From contig CBDHDU010000051.1 of assembly GCA_965261725.1 (NCBI GenBank), positions 71,693-135,692 of the forward strand: 64,000 nt of DNA, read 5' to 3'. A model generated the notes under the pieces. It did no database searches. It saw nothing but the letters and a program-made list of their open reading frames with translations, and was not told where the DNA came from. How positions within the stretch are numbered: the first letter of the stretch is position 1; every line of letters starts with the position of its first letter. A program made the translations under genes and the position numbers. This DNA is from CANDOC01 sp965261725. Lineage in GTDB: Bacteria > Pseudomonadota > Gammaproteobacteria > Pseudomonadales > Endozoicomonadaceae. Shown in pieces: positions 53,754-63,335 of the stretch.

Positions 53754-56006
53754 GTGTTTTAATCCCCCTGATTAATAACCCTATAACTAAGGAGAGTGTA
53801 CCCGTACGGAAAGATGAATCCGTTTACTCTCCCCTGCCATACTCCTTCGTTGAGGAGTTGCGCCAAATTATTTGTCCCCAGACTTACGGTAACTTTCGTG
53901 ACTGGATTTGGGCGCAGGCGCAGACAGGAAACAAGAGACAAAATGGACAAGATAACGGGCGCACTGGCGACTGGTTTTTTGTTGATAAAGAGTTGATAGA
54001 TAAGAATGACCCAGATTGTGTATGGCGTAGTTTTTCAGCAGAAAAAGCAAAGTCAATTCACATAAATGGAAGTAAAAAACGAGTGTCAAAGGGCACCACT
54101 CTCTATCAGATTTGGTCCCCTGTCCGGGCAACAATAATTTATATGAAATTGCACCTCCCATTACGCACATATCAAGTAAGAATGCTTGATTCAGGTGAAG
54201 CTGATACTTGGCGTTATGAAAAAGGAACATGGGAAATAAACCAAAAACACACCTTTGTTAAAGGGAGTGAAAAGTACCCCTGGCAAAAAGGTGTTTTCAG
54301 GCGAATCAGGGTGCCAGAGATTGGTGATGTAATGACTGGTTTTTACATCAATACCAATAAGACTGCTGATAGAAATAAAAATGAGCTGGATCGTGGCTAC
54401 GTCATTCCGTGGGAGCACAAACTGATTCTTTACTGGCTGGAAAAAATGCGGAACTGGCAAGAAAAATACAATCCCATCACTGAGCCAACCCCGATAGACT
54501 CTCTTGATTTTCACCACTTTGGCTCAACCAAGACAGAAGTACAGCGAGAAGCTATTGGTGATATTTGCTTCCTGTTCAGGAATGCTCCTAATGTTGATTT
54601 AGAAGAGAGAAATAAGCCGGTGGGCACCAGCTGGATCAGCTGTCTGTGGTATCTTCTCCTAAAGGAGCTGGAGGAACGAAAATACAAAGCAGGAGAGACG
54701 TTATCTGATGGAAGAAGAATTCGCTTCACTTGCCCTGCCACCAAGAAACCCCTGTTTCCTTTACATAGTTTGAGAGTAACACTGATCACTTGCTATGCAA
54801 TGGAAGGGGATATTCCCGCCCCTGTTTTGTCAAAACTATTAGTTGGTCATAGCAGGCTGATAATGACGCTGTATTACACCAAGATAACCCCTTCTGTTAT
54901 TGCTCAAAAAATGGAAGAAGCTGAACAAAAAATGCGAGATGGTGAGAAGGCATCATTACGAAACTTTCTTGTAGATGCAGAAATCCGGCAGATAGAGGAA
55001 AAGTCTGTTTGCAATCATCTGGCCTCAGTAGCCAATATTCTTCGTGTAAGAAATCCTGCGGGATGGCAAGAGAGAAATATTGGGGTATGCATTGCCGGTG
55101 GAAACGCATCGAAGTCAGAGGAAAATCCAGAGGTTATTGGCTGCTGGAATGGTGGCGAGCTGATCCGAAAAGCAACTAAGACTACAACGAAATTGTATGG
55201 TCCCGTGCCACACGGAGCAGAAAATTGCATCAGATGTCGGTGGTTTATTACTGACGCTATGTACTTGCATGCCCTCACTGCTCATTTTAATAACCTGAGC
55301 TACCAGGCATCATTATCAGCAAAGTTAGCAGCAGAGTTAGAGCAGGAAAAAGACCGCCTTCTTGATGAGCGATACTTCTGCATAGAGCGACAAGAAAGGT
55401 TCGATGGAGAAGATAAGCTTATTAAAACTCAAAGGCGCTGGGAAAAGCAGCTGTCTGACGCTGACGAATACTGCAAAGACTTGATAGCTTGTTTCCAGAC
55501 AATGAAAAAAATTATCGACATCGAAGAAGGAAGGCAAACAGAAGATGATGGCAATAAAATAATAGCATCAGGAACAGTCGATGATTTAAAGCAATATATC
55601 AGTTTTTTTGAAACTGACTCCGAACTCTGGCAATTATCACAAATATGCGAAGACTCCGAAATTTATCCTGATCTATCTGATACTTTAAAAAAGTCACCTG
55701 CGGTATTACAACGATCCAATATTTTGAACTATGCATTAATGCATAATGGTTATGCTCCCGTATTTATGAATATGGATGAAAATATGCAGCTTATAACGGG
55801 TAATGCAATGATCAGGGCAATGGCTAAAAGGTTTCGCCATGGAAATGAAAACGGATTTCATGAAGTAGCTAACCATATAGAAGCTCAGGAATACTTATCC
55901 GATTCAGGTGTTATAGAAAGAGGAATATCGGAACTTAATGAGAGTTGTGGTGTTCCTGTTTTTAAGTTGACCGAGCTGCTGTCCAATGATTCAAAAGGGA
56001 TAGCAC

Positions 56007-56660
56007 ATGGATAAGCTTGATCCCAAGGAAGTTTTAGCCTCACTAAAAGAAAACTCTGGCAAAAGAACATCTAAGTCACTGGACTTGCTTTACTCTGTAC
56101 TTGAAAAACAGAGCAAACAGTCAACCAAAGATTTTTCTATTGTTACAATCGGAAAGTTATCTGAACAGGCAGGAGGTCCTTCAACGCAAACTATCAGGAA
56201 TAAAACGGGCTTGCACTATCAAACCTTGATTTCTGCATGGGCTGACTGGAGCAACGTCACCATGAAGAAGCCTTTAATGCACAAAAGTCGGCAAGCAGAA
56301 GCAAATGATATGGACATCCTCAAAAACATCACCGACCCGGTGCTAAGAGCTTTAGTGGGCACAATTTTGGCTGAGAGGAATAGATATAGGAATCAACTCA
56401 ACACCTTAAAGCAGCACGCTAATGTAACTATTGATACCCGAAAAAACAGCCAGAATAAAGGTTCCACTATCAACTTGAATCACATGGAACTCTCTGCGCT
56501 ACAGGAGGCTATTAGTGATGAATTTTTTAACCGAATGAGCTGGCTCTTTACTCCCGCTGGCCAAGTAAAGTCTCAAGAAGGTATTGAAATCTATAAACAT
56601 GGCTACGTAAACGCAATAAAAAAAGTAGTCGAACACTGTTCCGGTATCAACCTAGAATAA
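56007..56660 (+). CDS. gmtX: Gamma-mobile-trio protein GmtX
   Basis: 217 residues. The N-terminal KDFSIVTIGKLSEQAGGPSTQTIRNKTG region with a following LISAWADW looks like a helix-turn-helix DNA-binding unit and is the part I recognise as GmtX-like. The C-terminal half is helical. It overlaps gmtZ by 8 bp, so it is translationally coupled. The role in transposition is not established from sequence; a small DNA-binding accessory factor, as TnpC is in Tn554, is a reasonable inference. Confidence 0.75.
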   Translation: MDKLDPKEVLASLKENSGKRTSKSLDLLYSVLEKQSKQSTKDFSIVTIGKLSEQAGGPSTQTIRNKTGLHYQTLISAWADWSNVTMKKPLMHKSRQAEANDMDILKNITDPVLRALVGTILAERNRYRNQLNTLKQHANVTIDTRKNSQNKGSTINLNHMELSALQEAISDEFFNRMSWLFTPAGQVKSQEGIEIYKHGYVNAIKKVVEHCSGINLE

Positions 56661-57038
56661 GGCTTCAATGATGTTCAATTTTAACGATCCCAATCTTGTT
56701 TTTGTTAAGGGCAAGAGTGAAAAGAAAGCCTCATACTATCAAGTTTTAAAAAAACATGATAAATCAGTAACTCTCGTTGATATTGCAAACAACTCTACTT
56801 TCAAGTTCGATGAAGATAATATCAAAGACTTTGTTAAAAGAGGTGTATTATCAACTACAACAATCGAAAAAATTAGTCATGTTGAAAAGCTTCAATACAA
56901 AATAGAACTCCCTAAGCGGAAGTCAAATATCACCAAAAGCAGATCCAAAAAGAAAGAGGTTATTAAACGAAAAATTAGCTATATCAATCATATCAATGGC
57001 CTTAGCCTCAAGGCTCTGACAGATAAACATCTTACCCC

Positions 57039-58148
57039 GGCTAAGTTCCCGGAGATAGTTGAAAGCACCAATGTTCCATGATTTTTCTGACGAATCGGTC
57101 AGTGCTTAGCTGAACGGCTTCTGACAGATCTCGCTTCCAAGCCAGGTAATGCGGGAGATAGCGGGTAGCCACTCCCCGAAACACACCACCAATCCAGCGC
57201 TTTAAATGGCTATGGTAAGCATTAACGTGTTGAATATGATAGACACCTTCCAGAACATGCTGGCCTGCCGAGGTAACCAGTTCCTTAAACTCAAATCCAA
57301 GCTTCTCTGCAAGCTTTTCATGTGCAAGGTGTGCATCCGCACAGACCGTTGCTTCAATCGATATACGACCGTTTAAATGGCGGCACAACTCATTAGCACT
57401 TTCGTTTTCCAAAATACCATCAACAGTGTGCCGTTCACGGTCTCTGGCTACCATTACCGGGACTTTCCGAGCTTTGTTCGGATCATCTCCGCGTTTTCGA
57501 GAAGGCCTTGGCAGGTCTTTCCTCTGCCCTTTAAATGATTCACGAAAAAAAGTTTCATCAAGCTCTGTGATGCCACAAAGCTCTTCTGCCTGATCATTAT
57601 TTATGACCTCAAGAAAGCAGTGGCGCCATCGGAAGGCCGTTTTCAGGTTAATATCATACTCACTGGCTGCCGAGCGCAGTGTCATGGAGTAAGTCATACC
57701 CGTGAGGTAGTTATTCCATTTTTCCGGATATCTAAGCCTTGCCAAAGGGGTCTTGCTGAATGCATTGAAAGTCACTTTGCATGACTTGCAGCGGTAGCGC
57801 TGCCGCCCGCTTTGAAAGCCCCAGCGATGAATATTATGGTCTTTACACACGGGACATTCCGGATGTTCAGCAAAGCGAGATAATATGCTTGCTTCAAGAT
57901 CAGGTGTGGCAGGTGGATTATTTACAGATGATTCTCTTTCTATAACATCAGATTCAGGTTTTTCTACTATATCCTCATCCGGTATTCGGGCATTGAGCAG
58001 TGTCCTGTCAAGAATTTTCCACTGCTCATCGCTTAATGACGGTATGGAATTAATAAAGTCCCGAAAGAGTTCTGATTGCATAAAGAACCCCTAAAAGGTA
58101 GAAGGCATGGGAAGTGTAGTTCATTCAACTACTTCAGGGAACTCAGCC
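57039..58148 (-). mobile_element. IS1595-family element
   Basis: 1110 bp. TIRs GGCTAAGTTCCCGGAG and GGCTGAGTTCCCTGAA (both then TAGTTGAA) flanked by TCTTACCCC at 57030-57038 and 58149-58157 (9 bp shared; 8 is usual for the family). Confidence 0.88.
57041..58081 (-). CDS. IS1595-family transposase
   Basis: 346 residues. Zinc ribbon CPVCKDHNIHRWG ... RYRCKSCKVTFN at about residues 76-107, a helical segment with KTAFRWRHCFL, then an ISXO2-type DDE/N core: TELDETFFRES, VCADAHLAHEKL, and HVNAYHSHLKRWI. The stop codon lies within the left TIR. Intact. Confidence 0.92.
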   Translation of the reverse strand: MQSELFRDFINSIPSLSDEQWKILDRTLLNARIPDEDIVEKPESDVIERESSVNNPPATPDLEASILSRFAEHPECPVCKDHNIHRWGFQSGRQRYRCKSCKVTFNAFSKTPLARLRYPEKWNNYLTGMTYSMTLRSAASEYDINLKTAFRWRHCFLEVINNDQAEELCGITELDETFFRESFKGQRKDLPRPSRKRGDDPNKARKVPVMVARDRERHTVDGILENESANELCRHLNGRISIEATVCADAHLAHEKLAEKLGFEFKELVTSAGQHVLEGVYHIQHVNAYHSHLKRWIGGVFRGVATRYLPHYLAWKRDLSEAVQLSTDRFVRKIMEHWCFQLSPGT

Positions 58149-58314
58149 TCTTACCCCAGAGTTACAAAAACATGCCGCATCTATTAGTGACCCAACACCA
58201 CCAAACTGGAGAACATTCCTCCGCTGGCTAACAGCTTATGTTGAGAGTGGTTGGGACGAAAAAGTTTTATACAAATATGATAATTCAGGAAACAGAACCA
58301 AACGCCTTCACCCT

Positions 58315-58488
58315 CAGGGCGAAAGTACGGGGTGTACTTTAGTGCAAATAAATGTGAACTGACGGATAATAGCTCCACAATTTATGTATTTTTATCGCTA
58401 TATCTGCATTACGATAGTCGCAATTATGACTTTGTGTTCTAAAAACCGGTTAGTGTGGAACTATGGTCAGCGCGGTGCTTTCGCCCTG
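58315..58488. mobile_element. 174-bp MITE in the TniA-like gene
   Basis: Perfect 11-bp TIRs CAGGGCGAAAG with weaker pairing beyond (AC-G-G), flanked by CCTTCACCCT at 58305-58314 and 58489-58498. Non-coding. Its removal restores the frame of the host gene. TSD length could be 9-11 because of edge ambiguity. Confidence 0.85.
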
Positions 58489-58539
58489 CCTTCACCCTGA
58501 GGTGATAGAAATATTGCAAAAGATTCAGGAAAAAATTAG

Positions 58540-58698
58540 GTAACTATTCGTAACTATTCAGCACCCTCACAATAAGCTGGTATTTTCGTGATTTTGTGTC
58601 ATTTTCAAATACAGTTCTTCTCTGACCAACGCTTGTTATGAGTCAACTTGATCCCGAGTTTCAGATTATCGTCACCCTCCTTGCTATCGTAAATGATC
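58540..58698 (+). mobile_element. IS66 type-a left-end fragments (self-nested)
   Basis: Ten bases of the IS66 tip (GTAACTATTC, 58540-58549) are followed by a new tip that runs 149 bp (58550-58698) through the transposase start to GTAAATGATC, and then a third tip begins at 58699. Each is interrupted by the next; none has its right-hand partner. Confidence 0.85.
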
Positions 58699-58763
58699 GT
58701 AACTATTCAGCACCCTCACAATAAGCTGGTATTTTCGTGATTTTGTGTCATTTTCAAATACAG

Positions 58764-59017
58764 ACCCATGACCATTAAGTGAAGAAAATGCAGCCACTTG
58801 TTGCATAACGTATTGTGACACATGGAAAAAATCGCAAAGTTTGAATTTTTTTGCTGTCGTTTAACGGCTGACCAAGAAAACCTCACTCAGCGTTTTCCTG
58901 AACAGATACAGCCTACGAAAGTCAGACGATTTCGTAGTCACATAATGCCTATCGAAACGTCCGTTTTCATGGATAGGTCGATGTGGCTGCATTTTCCCGA
59001 TTTAATGGTCAACCCTC
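58764..59017. mobile_element. 254-bp MITE-like insert in the IS66 left end
   Basis: Subterminal inverted repeats TGACCATTAA ... GAAAATGCAGCCAC occur near both ends. ATACAG is repeated at 58758-58763 and 59018-59023. An internal 8-bp stem CTACGAAA / TTTCGTAG lies around 58913-58937. The 70-codon frame inside has no recognised features. The extreme ends do not pair, so exact borders are uncertain. Confidence 0.65.
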
Positions 59018-59046
59018 ATACAGTTCTTCTCTGACCAACGCTTGTT

Positions 59047-60578
59047 ATGAGTCAACTTGATCCCGAGTTTCAGATTATCGTCACCAGATTATCGTCACCC
59101 TCCTTGCTATCGTAAATGATCAGCAAGAGCAGATCGGTGGCCTGGGCGATCAGGTAGCGAAACTGGAAACAGAAAATAAGGAACTCGCGGACAGACTCAA
59201 CATCAACAGCCGGAACAGCAGTAAGCCTCCCTCTACAGACGGTTATGCAAAGCCTGCTGCCAAACAGAAAGACTCATCTGCCACGGTGGAGGGTGAGCCA
59301 CAAGACGACAAACCTAACCCAAAAAGCTTACGACAGAGGTCTGGTCGAAAGCCCGGCGGTCAGAAAGGTCACAAAGGTTCAACGCTTCAGCAAGTCGCTG
59401 ACACTGACCGCACCCAATATCACCCGGTTATAGACTGTGAGAAGTGCCATCAGTCCCTGCACTCTGCAAACATTGCCAAGTTGGTTGAAAGGCAAGTATT
59501 TGAACCGGGTCGTTTTGGTCACTTTGAAGTGACAGCCCATGTGGCCGAAATCAAAGAGTGCCGCTGCGGTCACATGACACAAGCCCGTTTCCCTGAAGGA
59601 GTTGATGCTCACGTGCAGTATGGACCGGTGACTCAGGCGCTGGCCGTGTATCTTTGTCAGTATCAACTTATACCTTGCAAGCGTGCCTCCCAGTTCTTCA
59701 TGGATATTTTCGGATTGGAAGTCAGTCCGGGTTCCATCTGCACCTTCCAGAGCAATGCTTATGACCGGTTAGCCAGCACTGAGCAGGCAATTAGTGACGC
59801 CCTTAAGGTTGAACCCATTGCAGGCGCTGATGAAACAGGCATGAGAGTAGCCGGAGCGCTGTGGTGGATGCATGTCCTGCGTACTGACAAGTGGACGTAC
59901 TATCATCTGGACTTGAGTAAAGGACATTCCGCCATAGAGACGATGGGTATTTTGCTGACCTTTGCCGGGATACTGGTTCATGACCACTACAAGGTTTACT
60001 TCCGCTATGCTGCGGCTCATGTACTCTGCAATGCCCACCACCTGAGGGAGTTACAGGGTGTCGTTGATCGCGACTGCAACTATCTTGCGGCTCGTCTTCA
60101 GCGGCTGCTGAGACTGGCCTGTCACCTCAGCAATGGTTTTAGAAAGCTGGGAATGAAGGCGATGCCGGAATCCATCCGCCAGCGTATCTCTTCACTGTTC
60201 GAGCGAACAGCAAAAAGGGCGCAAGCGGAAGAAGCCGACTATATGGAACGAGTACGGCAACGGTTGGGGCGTAACAAAGTCAAGAATACGAAAGCGTTCA
60301 ACTTGTTTAAGCGGTTGGTGGAGTACAAGGACGAAACTTTGAGGTTCATGACCGACCTCAACATCCCCTTCGACAATAATGGCAGCGAGCAAGACATCAG
60401 AAATGGCAAGGTGAAGCAAAAAATATCGGGCTGCATCAGAAGCGAGGAAGGGGCGAAATGGTATTGCCGAATACGAAGTTATGTTTCATCTGCGAGAAAG
60501 CAGGGGCAGAATGTTTTTGAAGCCCTGCTTATAGCCATGAAGAATTACTGCGGTCACTCTTTGCTGGGTGCTGAATAG
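59047..60578 (+). pseudogene. IS66-family (TnpC) transposase, copy 2 (5' frameshift)
   Basis: Almost identical to the 8121-9638 product (one difference noticed: GRNKVKN for GRDKVKN). A tandem duplication of 14 bp (AGATTATCGTCACC, about 59072-59099) shifts the frame after MSQLDPEFQIIVT. The remaining long frame begins only at an internal codon (59286), losing the coiled coil and the NSRNSSKPPS signature. Confidence 0.88.
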
Positions 60579-60582
60579 TTAC

Positions 60583-61519
60583 CATTCATCACCTTTCATA
60601 ATCGCTCAATGGGGTTCAGGTTTGGACTGTAAGGGGGGAGGTAATGAAGCTTTATTCCCAGCTCTTCCGCCTCTTTCACTACCTCCTGTGAACGATGGTA
60701 ACCGGCACCATCAAGCACCATGTGAATAACGTTCATGGATGAATAGTTATCCCGAACTTTCTTGAAAAACTCGGTAACCGCTTCACTGTTAACCGTATCA
60801 AATTGACCGAAAACAGCAGCTTCAATATTGTCCAGATCAATCGCACCGATAATGTTCAGCCGAGTACGGCTACCTGTCGTATTAATGATTTTATCAATCC
60901 CTTTTCGAATCCACCCGGAAGTGATTTTGGTCGCTTGTGTCGGGTGTACCGCATCCATGAATAGTATCACCTCGTCCTCTGGTAGCGTGGCTTTCAAGGC
61001 TTCATAGTGCTCCACAAAACCAGCCTGCTTATCAACATCAGCCTTGTGCGGTACGCCCTTTGGCTTTTTGTAGGTAAAGCCTTTTTGGTGCAGCCACTTG
61101 TTCAGGCCTGATACGGTATATTTGATACCCCAGCGATCGGTAATATAGGCGACGATCTGATGGACGTGTGCGTAAGTATATTCAGAAAGGTGTTCGACCA
61201 GTTGCCGAGTTTGCTCATCACTCAGGCGGCTTTCACTCCCCCCGTTCTCCGGCCTGAGCTTTTCCTTTTCCAGATAGGCGTCCAGATGGCGACAAATAGT
61301 GTATTCACTTTTTCTCAATGCCTGAGCGATAGCAGACGGTGACCACCCTTCAGACCTGAGCAAAACAGCCTTGATACGATCACACTCCCGTGCATCTCGC
61401 GATGTTTTGTGGCGAGATTCCAAGGCTACTTTTTGTTGGGCTGTCAGGGTGATTTTCGGCATGTTCGTACAATGTTGAAAATCGGCTGGAAAATCAAGCA
61501 ACTTCAATGATCATGGGTA
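60583..61519 (-). mobile_element. IS630-family element, type 2, copy X (left end lost)
   Basis: The right end ...CATGGG-TA at about 61519 is present. The left part is cut at the IS66 tip (60582). It lies inside copy Y: the Y sequence resumes at 61520 with TAGTATCACC, a TA site found in X itself near 60961. Confidence 0.8.
60596..61462 (-). pseudogene. IS630-family transposase, copy X (C-terminus missing)
   Basis: MPKITLTAQQ at 61462 is the likely start. An HTH of the Winged-helix_33 type (SEGWSPSAIAQALRKSEYTICRHL; YTVSGLNKWLHQKGF) precedes a DDE core with LFMDAVHPTQ, HMVLDGAGYH and LPPYSPNLNPIERL. A TGA replaces the expected Trp right after ERL and the element is truncated 14 bp later, removing the C-terminal helix. 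Confidence 0.85.
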
Positions 61520-62014
61520 TAGTATCACCTCGTCCTCTGGTAGCGTGGCTTTCAAGGCTTCATAGTGCTCCACAAAACCAGCCTGCTTATCAACATCAGC
61601 CTTGTGCGGTACGCCCTTTGGCTTTTTGTAGGTAAAGCCTTTTTGGTGCAGCCACTTGTTCAGGCCTGATACGGTATATTTGATACCCCAGCGATCGGTA
61701 ATATAGGCGACGATCTGATGGACGTGTGCGTAAGTATATTCAGAAAGGTGTTCGACCAGTTGCCGAGTTTGCTCATCACTCAGGCGGCTTTCACTCCCCC
61801 CGTTCTCCGGCCTGAGCTTTTCCTTTTCCAGATAGGCGTCCAGATGGCGACAAATAGTGTATTCACTTTTTCTCAATGCCTGAGCGATAGCAGACGGTGA
61901 CCACCCTTCAGACCTGAGCAAAACAGCCTTGATACGATCACACTCCCTGAAGTGGTTATAGTTCTCCGGACACACAAACACGGGTAATATTGCAGCCCAT
62001 TAAGGTGTGTCCAA

Positions 62015-62311
62015 ATGTCAGAAAAGAAAACGAAAACATATACAGCTGAGTTCAAGGAATCTGCAGTAAAACTGGCTGTAGAGTCTGATAAACCGGTGAC
62101 AGAAACAGCCAGAGAGCTTGAGGTGAACGCTAACACCCTGCACACCTGGATTGCTAAGTATCACCGTCCTAAGGCTACCAGTAAGCCTCAGAAGAACGAT
62201 GAGCATATATACGACGAACTCAAGCGTTTGCGCAAAGAGAACGCCAGACTGAAAGAAGAGCGAGCCATATTAAAAAAGGCGGCCGCCTTCTTTGCCAAAG
62301 AGTGTCACTGA
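62015..62311 (+). CDS. IS3 OrfA, copy 2
   Basis: 98 residues, differing from copy 1 in HTWIAKYH (HTLIAKYH in copy 1) and KKAAAFF (KKAVAFF). HTH plus leucine-zipper region, with A AAA AAG slippery site at ILKKAA for -1 frameshifting into orfB. Confidence 0.92.
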   Translation: MSEKKTKTYTAEFKESAVKLAVESDKPVTETARELEVNANTLHTWIAKYHRPKATSKPQKNDEHIYDELKRLRKENARLKEERAILKKAAAFFAKECH

Positions 62312-63174
62312 AGTTTCAGTTCATCAGTGATAACCGGGAGCCATTCAGCCTCTCAGCGATGTGCCGGGTCATGTCGGTATCCCGTAGTGGCTACTATGAG
62401 TGGCTCTCTCGCCCGGTATCCAAGCGTTCTCAGGAGGATCAGGCATTGAAGGCAGACATTCGGGAGATTCACGAAAAACACCGTCAGCGCTATGGGGCAC
62501 GCCGTATTAAAAATGACCTTGCTGATCTGGGTAAAACCGTCAGCCGTAAGCGCGTGGCTCGTCTGATGAGAGAGGAAGACCTGGTTTGTAAGACCAAACG
62601 TAAATTCAAGGCGACAACGAACTCAAGCCACAACAAGCCGGTGGCTGACAACATACTGAAGCGTGACTTCCACCGGGAGCAGCCTGACCAGGCCTACACC
62701 GGCGATATTACGTATATCCCAACCCGGGAAGGTTGGCTCTACCTCTCCGTCTTCATTGACCTGTGCTCACGGGCTGTTGTGGGCTGGTCCATGAGTAGCA
62801 GGATGACAGCGACGCTGGTGACAGATTCTCTGCAGATGGCTATGTGGAAGCGCAGACCAAAAGCTGGCTTGCTGGTGCATAGCGATCGGGGCAGCCAGTA
62901 TGTCTCAGAGTGCTACCAGAAGTTGTTGGGCGAAAATGAGTTTGTCTGTAGCATGAGCCGCAAAGGTAATTGCTGGGATAATGCGGTGGCTGAAAGCTTC
63001 TTCCACACACTGAAAACTGAGCTGATTCATCATGAAGACTTCCAGACTAGAGAAGAGGCTCAGCAGGCCATATTTGAGTACATTGAAGTGTATTACAACC
63101 GCCAGAGAAAGCACTCAACTAACGGCTACCTTGCACCGTTCAAGTATGAACAACAGCTTGCCGAGGCAGCGTAA
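62302..63174 (+). CDS. IS3 OrfB, copy 2
   Basis: 290 residues, one difference noticed from copy 1 (NREPFSL for NREQFSL). DDE motifs GDITYIP, HSDRGSQY and AVAESFFHTLKTE are all intact. Probably expressed as the OrfAB fusion. Confidence 0.93.
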   Translation: MSLKFQFISDNREPFSLSAMCRVMSVSRSGYYEWLSRPVSKRSQEDQALKADIREIHEKHRQRYGARRIKNDLADLGKTVSRKRVARLMREEDLVCKTKRKFKATTNSSHNKPVADNILKRDFHREQPDQAYTGDITYIPTREGWLYLSVFIDLCSRAVVGWSMSSRMTATLVTDSLQMAMWKRRPKAGLLVHSDRGSQYVSECYQKLLGENEFVCSMSRKGNCWDNAVAESFFHTLKTELIHHEDFQTREEAQQAIFEYIEVYYNRQRKHSTNGYLAPFKYEQQLAEAA

Positions 63175-63335
63175 AAAAGTGTCCGGAGAACTCTTGCCAT
63201 ATCACCCGTGCATCTCGCGATGTTTTGTGGCGAGATTCCAAGGCTACTTTTTGTTGGGCTGTCAGGGTGATTTTCGGCATGTTCGTACAATGTTGAAAAT
63301 CGGCTGGAAAATCAAGCAACTTCAATGATCATGGG

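Larger units (their letters stand above)
51789..56014 (+). pseudogene. gmtZ: Gamma-mobile-trio integrase GmtZ, split by an IS4-like element
   Basis: N-terminal piece 51789-52146 and main piece 53763-56014 rejoin in frame (NDNGVL / IPLINNPITKES) when the element and one TSD are removed, giving about 869 residues. The centre has tyrosine-recombinase-like motifs (FPLHSLRVTLITCYAMEG, LLVGHSRLIM, LYYTKI). A Cys/His-rich segment HGAENCIRCRWF and a long coiled region follow. Starts 2 bp after gmtY and overlaps gmtX by 8 bp. The break probably disables the island's own mobility; an internal start in 53648-56014 could still make a truncated protein. Confidence 0.82.
56668..58539 (+). pseudogene. TniA/TnsB-like Mu-type transposase, N-terminal part, broken by IS1595, a MITE and IS66
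   Basis: Begins 7 bp after gmtX with AAGG upstream. Pieces 56668-57038, 58158-58314 and 58499-58539 join in frame once the IS1595 and the MITE (with one TSD each) are removed: KALTDKHLTP / ELQKHAAS and TKRLHP / EVIEILQKIQEK. The joined protein has an SH3-like start (VTLVDIANNSTFKFDEDNIKDF in two parts) and a helix-turn-helix PTPPNWRTFLRWLTAYVESG followed by GNRTKRLHPE, the pattern found before the rve domain in TniA/TnsB. The catalytic domain is missing: the gene is cut off at an IS66 end. Confidence 0.6.
58699..60582 (+). mobile_element. IS66-family element, type a, copy 2, with a 254-bp insert
   Basis: Same TIRs as copy 1 (GTAACTATTCAGCACCC). Removing the 254-bp insert with its 6-bp repeat and a 14-bp duplication leaves 1610 bp, the copy-1 length. 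No matching 8-bp TSD: AAATGATC on the left, CATTCATC on the right, consistent with rearrangement after insertion. Confidence 0.85.
61949..63204 (+). mobile_element. IS3-family element, copy 2
   Basis: About 1256 bp (ends accurate to one base), TGAAGTGG... to ...CCATATCA, 3-bp TSD CCC on both sides. Inserted in IS630 copy Y. Nearly identical to the copy at 10184. Confidence 0.9.
61520..63335 (-). pseudogene. IS630-family element, type 2, copy Y remnant (cut by X and by IS3)
   Basis: Two pieces flank the IS3: 61520-61948 (HTH region down to LPEDEVIL) and 63208-63335 (the first 30-odd codons MPKITLTAQQKVAL and the right end ...CATGGG-TA). Together they encode the N-terminal half of the same transposase as X; the rest lies nowhere in the window. 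Confidence 0.82.

Noticed and set aside
58822..59034. 70-codon frame in the 254-bp insert
   Set aside because: It reads through the inverted repeat and out into IS66 sequence; it is better explained as a chance frame in a MITE-like element.
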